A DNA stretch of 64,000 nucleotides from Opitutaceae bacterium (GTDB lineage Bacteria; Verrucomicrobiota; Verrucomicrobiia; Opitutales; Opitutaceae), in the NCBI GenBank assembly GCA_016711225.1, contig JADJTK010000052.1, positions 186,001 through 250,000 on the forward strand, given 5' to 3'. Of this stretch, positions 44,845 through 53,121 are shown piece by piece. Position 1 is the first letter of the stretch; the number at the start of each line of letters is the position of its first letter. The position numbers were made by a program, and so were the translations under genes. The notes below the pieces were generated by a model. That model made no database searches and was not told the DNA's origin. It saw nothing but the letters and a program-made list of their open reading frames with translations.

Positions 44845-45990
44845 CTAGGTCACAGCGCCTCCAGCGTTGAAGGAGGCGTGATGCAACTCGATCAGCTCGT
44901 CGGCAGTGAGCACGCGCCGCAGCTCGCGCGCCCGACGCCGGACCAGCGGCAACAGGCGCCGGACCCCCGCCTCGTCAACGACCTCCCCAGCCGCCCGCAG
45001 GGCCGCCGTGAGCGCCGCGCCGCCGGATTTCCACCCGATGGCGAAAGGCTCACGGCGACGCCCTACCACCTCCGGACCGAACGGTTCGTAGGTGCGCGTA
45101 TCCTTGAGCAGGCCCGCACAGTGCAGCCCGGATTCGTGACGGAACGCCGCCGCCCCCACCACCGGGCGCTCCGGCGCCACCGCCCGGCCCGAGGCCCGCG
45201 CGACCAGCGCGGAGAGCAAGGCGAGCTTCTCGGTGCGCACCCCGCAATCGATCCCGTGAGCCACGCGCAGCGCCATCACCACCTGCTCGAGCGCGGCGTT
45301 GCCGGCGCGCTCCCCGAGGCCGTTCACGGTAACACTGGCCGCCGCGGCCCCAGCCTCAAAGGCCGCCAGCGTATTCGCCGTGGCCAGCCCCAGATCGTCG
45401 TGCGCATGCATCTCCAGGACAAAGCCCGGCACCCGCGCGTGCAAATCGGCCACCACCCGGGCGATCCCGGCCGGATGGCCGATGCCCACCGTATCTGCGA
45501 GCCGAATTCGGCGGGCCGGAGTGCAGGCGGCGGTGGCCACAAAATCGAGCAGGAAGCCGCCGTCGGCCCGGGTGAAGTCCTGAGCCCCGATCGAGACATA
45601 CCGGAAACGCGCCGCGGCTTCCACGGTGAGTCGGCGCAATTCGCGCAGGACCCAAAACCGGTCCTTGTTCCAAGTCTGGAGATGCAGATCCGAGACGGGG
45701 AAGGAGATATGCACCCGTTGTGCGCCGCATTGCTGGGCGGCCACCAGATCCGCCGAATCGGCCCGGCACCACGCCAGCACTCGCTCGGTGCCGACCGCGT
45801 CGATGATTGCGCGCAAGTCGTCGCAGGCCTCCGGGCCCATGGCCGGGATTCCAGCCTCGAGCTCGGGAATTCCGGCCGCCACCAACTCGCGCGCGATCGC
45901 CACCTTGTCCTCGCGCGAAAAGACCACGCCGGCGGCCTGCTCGCCATCACGTAGCGTGGTATCGATCAGGTGCAGGCGTGAAGTGGTCAT
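44845..45990 (-). CDS. nifV: Homocitrate synthase
   Basis: 381 aa. NifV condenses acetyl-CoA and 2-oxoglutarate to homocitrate, the organic ligand of the FeMo-cofactor. The N-terminal LIDTTLRDGEQAAGVVF, the metal-binding EMHAHDDLGLATAN and the SVTVNGLGERAGNAALE segment are diagnostic of the HMGL/isopropylmalate synthase family, with NifV-type context from the nif operon. The start is MTTSRLHLIDTTLRDGE, 35 residues into the open frame. The C-terminal domain lacks the long regulatory LeuA part, as expected for NifV. Confidence 0.92.
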   Translation of the reverse strand: MTTSRLHLIDTTLRDGEQAAGVVFSREDKVAIARELVAAGIPELEAGIPAMGPEACDDLRAIIDAVGTERVLAWCRADSADLVAAQQCGAQRVHISFPVSDLHLQTWNKDRFWVLRELRRLTVEAAARFRYVSIGAQDFTRADGGFLLDFVATAACTPARRIRLADTVGIGHPAGIARVVADLHARVPGFVLEMHAHDDLGLATANTLAAFEAGAAAASVTVNGLGERAGNAALEQVVMALRVAHGIDCGVRTEKLALLSALVARASGRAVAPERPVVGAAAFRHESGLHCAGLLKDTRTYEPFGPEVVGRRREPFAIGWKSGGAALTAALRAAGEVVDEAGVRRLLPLVRRRARELRRVLTADELIELHHASFNAGGAVT

Positions 45991-46192
45991 GGAGGAAGCC
46001 CGGAATAATGGTTGGAGGGAGAAACGAAGGGGGCTGGAGGCGCCCCCCAGTATCCCATGCTCCCAGCAGGCCGCGGACCAACCGGCGCCCCTCAATTGGA
46101 GGAGAGGCCCCAGTCCTCATGGCGGCGGGAATCCCCCTGCCGGGTACCGTCGCCGCGCTCAGGTCTCCCGGGGGCCGACGCCCCGCCGGGAC

Positions 46193-46369
46193 CTAGTCCG
46201 CTGGGCTGATCGCGCCGTTCGGGCAGGCCGACTCGCAAGCGCCGCAATCGATGCACTTGGCCGGATCGATCGCGTAAACCGGGTCCTTTTCGGCGATCGC
46301 TCCCTCGGGGCATTCGGCGACGCAGGCGCCACAGGAGACACAGGATTCAGCGGTGATTTTGTAGGACAT
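46193..46369 (-). CDS. 2[4Fe-4S] ferredoxin
   Basis: 58 aa, too short for the usual size cut-off but unmistakable. Two CxxCxxCxxxCP motifs: CVSCGACVAECP and CIDCGACESACP. Starts MSYKITAESC and ends ISPAD. It is a bacterial-type low-potential ferredoxin and, sitting between the thioredoxin-like ferredoxin and nifV, is the likely electron donor to NifH or to FeMo-co assembly (NifB). Confidence 0.95.
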   Translation of the reverse strand: MSYKITAESCVSCGACVAECPEGAIAEKDPVYAIDPAKCIDCGACESACPNGAISPAD

Positions 46370-46440
46370 AGGAGTGGGAAACAGAATTCAGCGGGGAGAA
46401 AGAAATAGACCGCGCACACCGACCGATGGCTGGTTCGCCA

Positions 46441-46510
46441 CGGTGGGGTGGGCTCTACGCCCGCCATCAGCGTGCGGAGGGAACAGGCGGGCGTGAAGCC
46501 CGCCCCACCG
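46441..46510. repeat. REP-like palindrome, family A
   Basis: A 70-base imperfect palindrome with arms of about 25 bases (GGTGGGGTGGGCTCTACGCC and GGCGGGCGTGAAGCCCGCC). The arms closely match another copy at 52847-52912, so it is a dispersed repeat rather than a terminator unique to one gene. It lies between the two ferredoxin genes and could also stabilise mRNA ends. Confidence 0.65.
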
Positions 46511-46556
46511 AAGAACCGGCGCGAGGCCAAATGCCCCGCGTCGTCGGCTCATCGTC

Positions 46557-46862
46557 TCACGTGAGCAGGTACTCCTCGGCTATGGTGTTGCTCTCGATCG
46601 CGTCGAGAATGGCGTCGATCGCATCGTTGTTGGGCACGCGATAGTAGTTTCCGGTCGGATAATCGACCATCACCGGGCCCTTGACACAGACGTTCATGCA
46701 TCCGGTGACGGCCACTTCGACGCCCTCTAGGGACCGGTCCTGGATCTCACCCTGGAGGTACGAAAGCAGGCTCATGGATTCCTTCTTGTGGCAGACGCCC
46801 TGGCGTTCGCCGTTTGCACGGAAACTGCCGCAGACGAAGAGATGATGTGCTGGTTTGTTCAT
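46557..46862 (-). CDS. Thioredoxin-like [2Fe-2S] ferredoxin
   Basis: 101 aa. Ligand cysteines: FVCGSFRANGERQGVCHKK and TGCMNVCVKGP, the spacing of the TRX-Fd family (Clostridium pasteurianum 2Fe-2S ferredoxin and Azotobacter FeSI/Shethna-like relatives). Members are found in nif clusters, where they are thought to interact with nitrogenase. Starts at MNKPAHHLFVCG. Upstream lies a palindromic repeat and then ferritin. Confidence 0.93.
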   Translation of the reverse strand: MNKPAHHLFVCGSFRANGERQGVCHKKESMSLLSYLQGEIQDRSLEGVEVAVTGCMNVCVKGPVMVDYPTGNYYRVPNNDAIDAILDAIESNTIAEEYLLT

Positions 46863-46956
46863 GGTAAGAAATAGTAGCGAGTAGCGGGTAGTGAGTAGGT
46901 CGGAGGGCGGAGCGCTTGCGGAGGTCCCTGCGCTCGCACGCGCCGTTGGTGGTGGT

Positions 46957-47007
46957 GCGGTGCTTCAGCCCGCACCGGCAGATTCGGAACGCGGGCTGAA
47001 GCACCGC
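46957..47007. repeat. Palindrome between ferredoxin and ferritin genes
   Basis: GCGGTGCTTCAGCCCGC (46957-46973) and its exact reverse complement (46991-47007), 17-bp arms with a 17-base loop. The sequence differs from the family A copies. It follows the ferritin stop by 9 bases on the minus strand, so it may double as a terminator or mRNA-end stabiliser, although no T tract follows. Confidence 0.6.
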
Positions 47008-47015
47008 GCTACGGT

Positions 47016-47516
47016 TCACTCAGCGCCTTCGCCGAGGATTTCCTTCACGGCGTGGCGATCGAGATTGAAGAGCGCCCCGGCGCAGATCGCCTGACGGACC
47101 TTGTCGACGAGCGTATCCGTCCAGGCCTCCTCCTCGACCTGTTCCGAGATGAACTCCTGCAGGAAGACCTGCGTGGCGTAGTCCTTCTCGGCGAGCGCGA
47201 GTTCGTAGGCGCCGTAGATCGCGGCGGTGTTGGCGCGCTCCATGTCATAGGCGGCCTTGGCCACGTCGGCGAGGCTGGCGAACTCCGAGCGCGGCGCCCC
47301 CACCCCGCCCACCTTCGGCATCGCGCCGCGGTCGACGATGAAATGGAAGAATTTCTTGGCGTGGGCCTGCTCCTCGGCGACCTGCTGATGGAAGAGCTTG
47401 GCGAAACCGTTCCAGTTCTGGTTCTCGCACCAATAGGCCATCGCCAAGTACGACTTGGAAGTGGACATTTCGCGGGTGCCCTGGGCGGAGAGGGAGTCGG
47501 TGATTGTGGGGGACAT
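47016..47516 (-). CDS. Ferritin-like iron-storage protein in the nif cluster
   Basis: 166 aa. Non-haem ferritin: the four-helix pattern with SYLAMAYWCENQNWNGFAKLF, QQVAEEQAHAKKFFHFIVDRG, and SEQVEEEAWTDTLVDKV carries the ferroxidase-site Glu and His residues expected in the bacterial FtnA type. Start at MSPTITDSLSAQGTREM, the position matching other ferritins; the longer frame upstream crosses repeat DNA and encodes a low-complexity peptide. Placed between nifB and the ferredoxins, it may supply iron for Fe-S cluster building. Confidence 0.85.
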   Translation of the reverse strand: MSPTITDSLSAQGTREMSTSKSYLAMAYWCENQNWNGFAKLFHQQVAEEQAHAKKFFHFIVDRGAMPKVGGVGAPRSEFASLADVAKAAYDMERANTAAIYGAYELALAEKDYATQVFLQEFISEQVEEEAWTDTLVDKVRQAICAGALFNLDRHAVKEILGEGAE

Positions 47517-47565
47517 CGGATTTTCGATTGTGGATTTGAGATTCTCGATTTCAGACCGGCTTGCC

Positions 47566-47633
47566 GTAGGCAGCGTGCTTGCACGCGCTTCTTGGTCGGA
47601 TCGAGTGCAGGCGCGTGCGAGCACGCTGCCTAC
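47566..47633. repeat. Inverted-repeat element between nifB and ferritin
   Basis: Arms GTAGGCAGCGTGCTTGCACG and its near-exact reverse complement at the right end, about 23 bases each with one mismatch pair, around a short loop. This is a MITE/REP-type element, unlike the other palindromes in the cluster. Confidence 0.6.
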
Positions 47634-47684
47634 AGTTCAGATTGTTTCCGGTTTCAGCTTTCAGCGTTTAGCGTTCAGCCCTAC

Positions 47685-49055
47685 TCACCCGCACCCGGTG
47701 CCGGTGCCTTTGCAGCCGGTGCCGCAGGCGGTGAAGCGACGTTGCAGCCCCTTCGGAATCGGTTGATCAGAGAAGACCGCTGCGAGGCCCTCCTCGATCA
47801 GTCCTTCCATTTCGATGACTTCGATGCCGCTCTCTTCAACGATGCTCTTCGGCTTCGGCCCTGCGGCGGCGACCAGGAAGGCGCGGCAGTCGTGCAGCAC
47901 CGCCGCGAGATCGCGCCAGCGGTGCTCGCCGCTGCCGGGCTCGGGAGTTTTGCGCACTTCGTGGAACTTGAAACCTGAGGACGTCGTATCGTCCTGCTTG
48001 AAGATAAGCACGCGGGCCGCCTCGCCGAGATGTTGGTTGACGAGCGCGCCCTCCTCGCTGGCGACGGCCACATACGGCCGGGCGCGACCGCCGAGCACGT
48101 CGGCTTGGGAGAAGCGATTGAGCCGCTCCATGTTCTCCTCGTTGAGCCCTTCGCTGATGAGGCCCACGGCATCGGCGCGGCAGCGCGCGCAGTGCGACAT
48201 CTGCGGGAGATGCAGGCCGCTTTGCAGGCGGGCGCGGGCCATGTCCATGTTGTCCGGCGGCGCGAGCTCCTCGAAAGCGGCGCCCTTCACCGGGAGGAAG
48301 GCCATCACGTTCATGAGATCAGCGCCAAGGTCCTTCATGACCTTTGCCACCTCGGGGATATGCGTGTCGTTGATCCCCGGCATGAGGATCGAGTTGATCT
48401 TCACCACCACGTCCAGCTCCTTGAGGCGGCGGATGGCGTCGAGCTGACGTTCGAGCAGCAGCTTCGCCGCCTCGACGCCGCGCATCGGCTTCCTTCCGTC
48501 GCGGATCCACGCGTAGATCTTCGCGCCGATCTCGGGATCGACCGCGTTCACCGTGAAGGTGACGTGGCTGACCTTCAACGCCGCGATCTCCTCGACGTAC
48601 GGCCCGATGCCCAGGCCGTTGGTCGCGAGGCAGAGGATCATCTCCGGATAGCGGGCACGGACGGCGCGCAGCGTGGCCATCGTCTCATCCGGATTGGCGA
48701 AGGGATCTCCGGGGCCGGCGATGCCGACGACTGTCAAATTCGGCACCCGGGCCATGACCTCCTCGAGGTACGGCACCACCTGCGGTACCGGCAGGATCGA
48801 GCTCGTCACTCCGGGACGGCTCTCGTTCATGCAATCGAACTTCCGGTTACAGAAGTTGCATTGCAGATTGCAGCGCGGGGCGACGGGCAGATGCACGCGG
48901 CCAAACTTCCCGTGCGCCTCCTTGCTGAAGCAGGGATGCTTGGTGAAATCCAGGGTCTGATGGACCACGGAGGGAACGTCTTCGCACTGCGAGTCGTCGG
49001 CCGACATGCAGGCGGAGGTCGTGGCGATCAGGGCGCTGGTGGTTTCATCCTTCAT
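47685..49055 (-). CDS. nifB: NifB, FeMo-cofactor core synthase (radical SAM, with NifX-like domain)
   Basis: 456 aa. NifB fuses two [4Fe-4S] clusters and inserts a carbide to make NifB-co (L-cluster). The radical-SAM motif CNLQCNFC (C62, C66, C69) and the N-terminal KHPCFS are present. The C-terminal about 120 residues form a NifX/dinitrogenase iron-molybdenum cofactor-binding domain (RARPYVAVASEEGALVNQHLG). The tail ends in a Cys/Gly-rich string (CGTGCKGTGTGCG), which is unusual. nifN ends 16 bases upstream. An SD-like GGAG precedes the ATG. Confidence 0.96.
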   Translation of the reverse strand: MKDETTSALIATTSACMSADDSQCEDVPSVVHQTLDFTKHPCFSKEAHGKFGRVHLPVAPRCNLQCNFCNRKFDCMNESRPGVTSSILPVPQVVPYLEEVMARVPNLTVVGIAGPGDPFANPDETMATLRAVRARYPEMILCLATNGLGIGPYVEEIAALKVSHVTFTVNAVDPEIGAKIYAWIRDGRKPMRGVEAAKLLLERQLDAIRRLKELDVVVKINSILMPGINDTHIPEVAKVMKDLGADLMNVMAFLPVKGAAFEELAPPDNMDMARARLQSGLHLPQMSHCARCRADAVGLISEGLNEENMERLNRFSQADVLGGRARPYVAVASEEGALVNQHLGEAARVLIFKQDDTTSSGFKFHEVRKTPEPGSGEHRWRDLAAVLHDCRAFLVAAAGPKPKSIVEESGIEVIEMEGLIEEGLAAVFSDQPIPKGLQRRFTACGTGCKGTGTGCG

Positions 49056-49071
49056 GGTAAAGTTCTCCGTT

Positions 49072-50520
49072 TCAGAGGTAGCTGTAACCGATGTCCGAAT
49101 GCTCCTGCTTGGCTTCGAGCAGGGCGTTGACGATGCGGTCGAAGAGTTGCTGGGTGCCGGCGTAGCCGAGCAGTTGGATGCGTTGGGAACCGAGCCGGTC
49201 GTGGACCGGGAACCCGCAGCGCACCAGCGGCACGCCGAGGGAGCGGGCGAGCTTGTAGCCCTTGCTGCTGCCGATGAGCAGGTCCGGCTTCAGCTCCTCG
49301 ATGCGCGACTCGATGTCGCCGAAATCAGAACCCTCGCGCACCTCCGTGCGGCCCCGCAGTTCGGGCGCGGCGGTGAAGAGCGCGTCGGCGAGGCGGCGGT
49401 TGCGTTCGCCGCTGGCGACGAGCACCGGAGTGATGCCGGTCTCGGCGAGGAACACCGCGAGCCCCGCGACCAGATCGTCCTCGCCGTAAATCACCGCCTT
49501 CTTGCCGGCGAGGTACTTGTGGGCGTCGACGTAGCTGTCGACCAGGCGGCCGCGCTCGGCGGCGACGCGCACCGGCATCGCTTTGCCGGTGGCCGCCTCA
49601 AGCGCTTCGCAGAAAGCGTCGTTGCCGCGCACGCCGACCGGCAGGCCAATGCGATGCAGCGGGACATTGAACTTCTTGTTGAGATGCGTGCCGGCCGTCG
49701 CCGGGGCGGCGGCGAGCGAATGGCCGAATTCGAGCGCAGCGACTGCGCGATCGAGCGCACGCAACTCCTCGACTGTGGTCCCGCCTTCGGGCATGCGCAC
49801 GAAGTCCGACCAACTCGGGCCGTCGAGGGTCTCGGCGTAGTCGGGGACCAAGGTGATCTCGGCGCCCCAGGTCGCGCAAAAATCGCGCAGATGCCGGAGG
49901 TCGGCCGGGGAAACCATGCCTGGGAAAACCGCCAAAGGCGCTTTTCCCGTTTCGGGTTTCGGGTTTTGGGTTTCGGGAGTGCCCGCGAGCGTCTCGACGA
50001 GGGCCCTAACCGCGGCATGGAAACCCTCGGCATGGGTGCCCTTGAAGCTCGGCGTGGAGACATGCACCAACTCCGGGCGCTCGCCAGCCAACGGAATGTC
50101 ACGATTCTCGGCCCGATACTCGCCGATCAACATCGGCATGTTCTCCCCCATCGTCTCGGACAGGCAGGTCGTGGCGATGCCGACGAGCTTGGGGCGATAT
50201 TGCCGGCCCACATTGTCGAGCGCGGTGTGGAGATTCTTGCGACCGCCGAAGACGGCGGAATCCTCGGAGAAGTTCGTCGACGCGATGTCGATTGGCTCGC
50301 GGAAGTGCGAAATGAGGTAGCGGCGGATGTACGTCGAGCAGCCTTGCGAACCGTGCAGCAGTGAGACGGCGCCCGCGATGCCCTTGAACGCCAAGCACGC
50401 GCCCAAAGGGGTGCAGAGCTTGCAGGGGTTGGTCGAGCCGGACGGGAAATCGGGGTGCTCGCCCTCCGGCCCTTCAGGAGGCGGACCAACGACTCCGGGT
50501 TTGCAGGAGGAGCAGCTCAT
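49072..50520 (-). CDS. nifN: FeMo-cofactor scaffold subunit NifN
   Basis: 482 aa. NifEN is an alpha2beta2 scaffold where the L-cluster matures to FeMo-co. NifN-type features: N-terminal CSSCKPG, then CKLCTPLGACLAFKGIAG and LLHGSQGCSTYIRRY, and TCLSETMGENM. The start ATG overlaps the nifE stop by 4 bases (ATGA) and has a GGGAGGG ribosome-binding site. The insertion near residues 182-196 (ETQNPKPETGK) is encoded by a CCCGAAACCCAAAACCCG micro-repeat (49946-49977), which looks like an in-frame insertion of repeat DNA. Confidence 0.95.
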   Translation of the reverse strand: MSCSSCKPGVVGPPPEGPEGEHPDFPSGSTNPCKLCTPLGACLAFKGIAGAVSLLHGSQGCSTYIRRYLISHFREPIDIASTNFSEDSAVFGGRKNLHTALDNVGRQYRPKLVGIATTCLSETMGENMPMLIGEYRAENRDIPLAGERPELVHVSTPSFKGTHAEGFHAAVRALVETLAGTPETQNPKPETGKAPLAVFPGMVSPADLRHLRDFCATWGAEITLVPDYAETLDGPSWSDFVRMPEGGTTVEELRALDRAVAALEFGHSLAAAPATAGTHLNKKFNVPLHRIGLPVGVRGNDAFCEALEAATGKAMPVRVAAERGRLVDSYVDAHKYLAGKKAVIYGEDDLVAGLAVFLAETGITPVLVASGERNRRLADALFTAAPELRGRTEVREGSDFGDIESRIEELKPDLLIGSSKGYKLARSLGVPLVRCGFPVHDRLGSQRIQLLGYAGTQQLFDRIVNALLEAKQEHSDIGYSYL

Positions 50521-52010
50521 GCGACGGCCCTCCCCATTGCGGACTTCGGATTGGCGACTGCGGATTGCGGCTCGGACGCAAGGTCCAGCCCTACAGCTTT
50601 CCGCGATGCACGGCGCGGGACGAAATTCCACACGGGGCTCATCACGCTGGCGTGCACTTCGCGGCCGAAGTTCGCCATGCCGACAAAGCCGGCCAGGCAC
50701 TCCTTGCGCTCGTGGTTGTGGTCGCAGAAACCGATGCCGAGCTTGTAGGCGATCGGCCGTTCCTTCACGCCACCGATAAAAAGATCCACGTCCTGCTCGA
50801 GACAGAACTTCGCCAGCTCGATCGGATTGGAGTCGTCGACGATGATCGTGCCGGGATCGCACATCTCCCGCAGCGTGTTGTAGTCCTCGGCGTCGCCGGT
50901 CTGCGTGCCTACAAGTGCGGTACGCATGCCGAGCGTGCGCAGGGCCCGCACGAGGGAGAAGGCCTTGAACGCGCCGCCGACGTAGATCGCGGCCTTCTTG
51001 CCTTTCAAGTCATCGCGCCACGCGCGGAGTTGCGGGTAGATCTTGCCGACCTCCTCGCGCACCACCGACCGCGCCTTCTCCATGAGCTCCTCGGAACCGA
51101 AGAACTTGGCGACGTCGTAGAGGGCGGCGGACATGTCCTCGATGCCAAAGAAGGACACGCGTTTGAACGGGACGCCGTACTCCGACTGCATCTTCTTGGC
51201 GAGGTGCGTCATCGAGCCGGAACATTGCACGAGGTTGAGCTTCGCCCCGTGGCAGCGGCGGATGGCGTCGATGCGGCCGTCGCCGGTGATGGTCGCCACC
51301 ACCTCGATGCCCATGCGTTCGAGGTATTCGCGGATCACCCAGCTCTCCCCGGCGATGTTAAAGTCGCCCATGAGGTTCACGCTATACGGGGAGATCGCGG
51401 AGGTGTCGCCCGTGCCGATGAGATGAAAGACCGCCTCGCAGGCCGCTTTGTATCCGTCCTTCTTGGTGCCCTTGAAGCCTTCGCTGGCCACGGAGAGCAC
51501 CGGGATGCCGGTGGCGGCGGCCACCCGTTTGCAGACCGCACCGACGTCGTCGCCAATCAGGCCCACGATGCAGGTGCCGTAGACGAACGCGGCCTTGGGT
51601 TGGTGCTTGGCGATCAGTTGCAGCAGCGCCCGCTCGAGCTTCTTCTCGCCACCGTAGACGATGTCCAGCTCCTGCATGTCGGTGGAAAAGCTGTTGCGGA
51701 AGAGCTGCGGGCCGGAGGATTGGGAGCCGCGGATGTCCCAGGTGTAGGCCGCGCAGCCGATCGGACCGTGCACGACATGGAGCGCATCGGCGATCGGATA
51801 CAAGACGACGCGGGAGCCGCAGAACACGCAGGCGCGTTGGGAGACGGAGCCGGCCACGCTCGTCTTGCCGCAGTTCATCGGCCCGCCCGGCTTTCCCGCC
51901 TCGGCGATCGAGGTGGCGCGGGACGGGAGAATGTCGAGTCCGGAAGGCTGAACAACCGCAGCCTGAACGCTCGAACCGAAAGACCTGTCAGCGGCAGGTA
52001 TGGTGCTCAT
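50517..52010 (-). CDS. nifE: FeMo-cofactor scaffold subunit NifE
   Basis: 497 aa. NifE pairs with NifN. Motifs: RACVFCGSRVVLYPIAD, HGPIGCAAYTWDIRGSQSS, YGTCIVGLIGDDV, and FGREVHASVMSPVW near the end. The first about 45 residues (to PGGPMNCGKTSVA) are extra relative to a minimal NifE. The last about 18 residues (EPQSAVANPKSAMGR) run through a direct micro-repeat (50531-50575) and are unlikely to be functional. No clear SD precedes the ATG. Confidence 0.95.
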   Translation of the reverse strand: MSTIPAADRSFGSSVQAAVVQPSGLDILPSRATSIAEAGKPGGPMNCGKTSVAGSVSQRACVFCGSRVVLYPIADALHVVHGPIGCAAYTWDIRGSQSSGPQLFRNSFSTDMQELDIVYGGEKKLERALLQLIAKHQPKAAFVYGTCIVGLIGDDVGAVCKRVAAATGIPVLSVASEGFKGTKKDGYKAACEAVFHLIGTGDTSAISPYSVNLMGDFNIAGESWVIREYLERMGIEVVATITGDGRIDAIRRCHGAKLNLVQCSGSMTHLAKKMQSEYGVPFKRVSFFGIEDMSAALYDVAKFFGSEELMEKARSVVREEVGKIYPQLRAWRDDLKGKKAAIYVGGAFKAFSLVRALRTLGMRTALVGTQTGDAEDYNTLREMCDPGTIIVDDSNPIELAKFCLEQDVDLFIGGVKERPIAYKLGIGFCDHNHERKECLAGFVGMANFGREVHASVMSPVWNFVPRRASRKAVGLDLASEPQSAVANPKSAMGRAVA

Positions 52011-52022
52011 GGTTCGTGTTTG

Positions 52023-52050
52023 GTTTCAGCCTTCAGGTTTCAGCCTTCAG
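52023..52050. repeat. Tandem 14-bp direct repeat upstream of nifE
   Basis: GTTTCAGCCTTCAG occurs twice back to back in the 53-base gap between the GNAT gene and nifE. A related string (GTTTCAGCTTTCAG) lies just past the nifB stop. It belongs to a set of dispersed micro-repeats in this cluster. Confidence 0.55.
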
Positions 52051-52063
52051 TTCTTGGCAGTTT

Positions 52064-52675
52064 TCAGCTCTTGCAGTGCCCGTCGCTGCCGCCACAGCGG
52101 CACCCCTCGTGCGGGGCGGCGGCACCGTTCTTCGCTCGGCACTCGGCGTGTTGCGCAGCGCCCGCCGTCGCCAGTTGGCGGATCGCCTCAGGAGCCATGC
52201 GCAGAAGGGTCCACTCCTCCATAGGCTTCGCGCCAACGGAGTCATAGAGGGCGAGCGCCTTCTTGTTCCATTTCAGCGCGGTCCACTCCAGGCGGCCGCT
52301 GGAGCGGGCGTGAGCGATTTCTGCCACCGCGGAGAGTAGCGCGCGGCCGAGCCCGCGATTGCGGAAGTCCGGCCGCACATAGAGGTCCTCCAGGAAGATT
52401 CCGGGCTTGGCGGCGAAAGTGGAAAACGTGCGGTAGTACACCGCGAACCCCGCAGGCTTGCCGTCGAGTTCCGCAATGATCGCCCCGGCACAACGGCGCG
52501 GGCCGAGCAAGTGCTCGGTCACCGCGGCAGGGGAGATGGCGCACTCGTGGGAGAGCCCCTCGAACTCCGCCAGCTCACGGACGAATTCGCTCAGCAGCTC
52601 GGCATCCGTTGAGGCGGCAACGCGCAGGACCAGTCCGGCGGGTGCGTGTTGGCAGCATTTTTCGTGGTCGCTCAT
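52064..52675 (-). CDS. GNAT acetyltransferase (SSAT2/thialysine type) with Cys/His tail
   Basis: 203 aa. GNAT core of the spermidine/thialysine N-acetyltransferase family: RVAASTDAELLSEFVRELAEFE, YRTFSTFAAKPGIFLEDLYV, acetyl-CoA loop RPDFRNRGLGRALL, and LEWTALKWNKKALALYDSVG. The core ends near LRMAPEAIRQLA. A roughly 35-residue tail rich in Cys and His (QHAECRAKN, HEGCRCGGSDGHC) follows, which could bind a metal. Start MSDHEKCCQHAPAG also holds Cys and His. It lies between the nifK terminator and nifE on the same strand, 53 bases from nifE. Substrate unknown. Confidence 0.8.
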   Translation of the reverse strand: MSDHEKCCQHAPAGLVLRVAASTDAELLSEFVRELAEFEGLSHECAISPAAVTEHLLGPRRCAGAIIAELDGKPAGFAVYYRTFSTFAAKPGIFLEDLYVRPDFRNRGLGRALLSAVAEIAHARSSGRLEWTALKWNKKALALYDSVGAKPMEEWTLLRMAPEAIRQLATAGAAQHAECRAKNGAAAPHEGCRCGGSDGHCKS

Positions 52676-52846
52676 GGTGGTTGGTGAGGTTCGAGGCACA
52701 AATGCATTTCGGGTGCCAGTGCGTGGTTCGGATGCGGATATTTTCGGAGGAGAAATCGCGACATTTTCGTCGGTCGCGCGGAACGCAAAACATCGCAATT
52801 GGGCGGACGCGGCAGCGATGCGCGGCCGGCGCACGATCATTCCGGT

Positions 52847-52912
52847 GGTGGGGCGGGCTTTACGCCCGCCATGCGACACAGTCCAACTGGCGGGCGTAAA
52901 GCCCGCCCCACC
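52847..52912. repeat. REP-like palindrome, family A (second copy)
   Basis: Perfect or near-perfect 24-base arms (GGTGGGGCGGGCTTTACGCC and its reverse complement) with an 18-base loop. The arms nearly match the copy at 46441-46510. It lies in the 446-base gap between GNAT and nifK, together with two hairpins. Confidence 0.7.
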
Positions 52913-52961
52913 ATCTCGACCGGCGGTAGCGAAGTACTTCCGCTTCCCGTTCCGGCGAGTT

Positions 52962-52993
52962 GGGCACCGGGCAAAACCCAAAACCCGGTGCCC
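52962..52993. terminator. Hairpin between nifK and the GNAT gene
   Basis: GGGCACCGGG pairs exactly with CCCGGTGCCC around a 12-base loop. No T tract adjoins on the minus strand, so it is probably supportive of, or separate from, the stronger terminator at 53003-53037. Confidence 0.45.
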
Positions 52994-53002
52994 CCTAACC
53001 CC

Positions 53003-53037
53003 AAAAACCTCCTTGGGCCCCCCTAAGGGCCAAGGAG
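53003..53037 (-). terminator. Rho-independent terminator after nifK
   Basis: Read on the minus strand, CTCCTTGGCCC pairs with GGGCCCAAGGAG (one bulge) and is followed by GTTTTTGG. It begins about 85 bases after the nifK stop and should end most transcripts of the structural genes, leaving GNAT-nifENB under a separate or read-through promoter. Confidence 0.75.
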
Positions 53038-53121
53038 AACTCGGATCGCGCCCACCGATCGGGCGCGGCGACGGCGCGGACCTTCACTGAGCCAAGGTCT
53101 TCGCGCCGTCCCCTGATCGCT

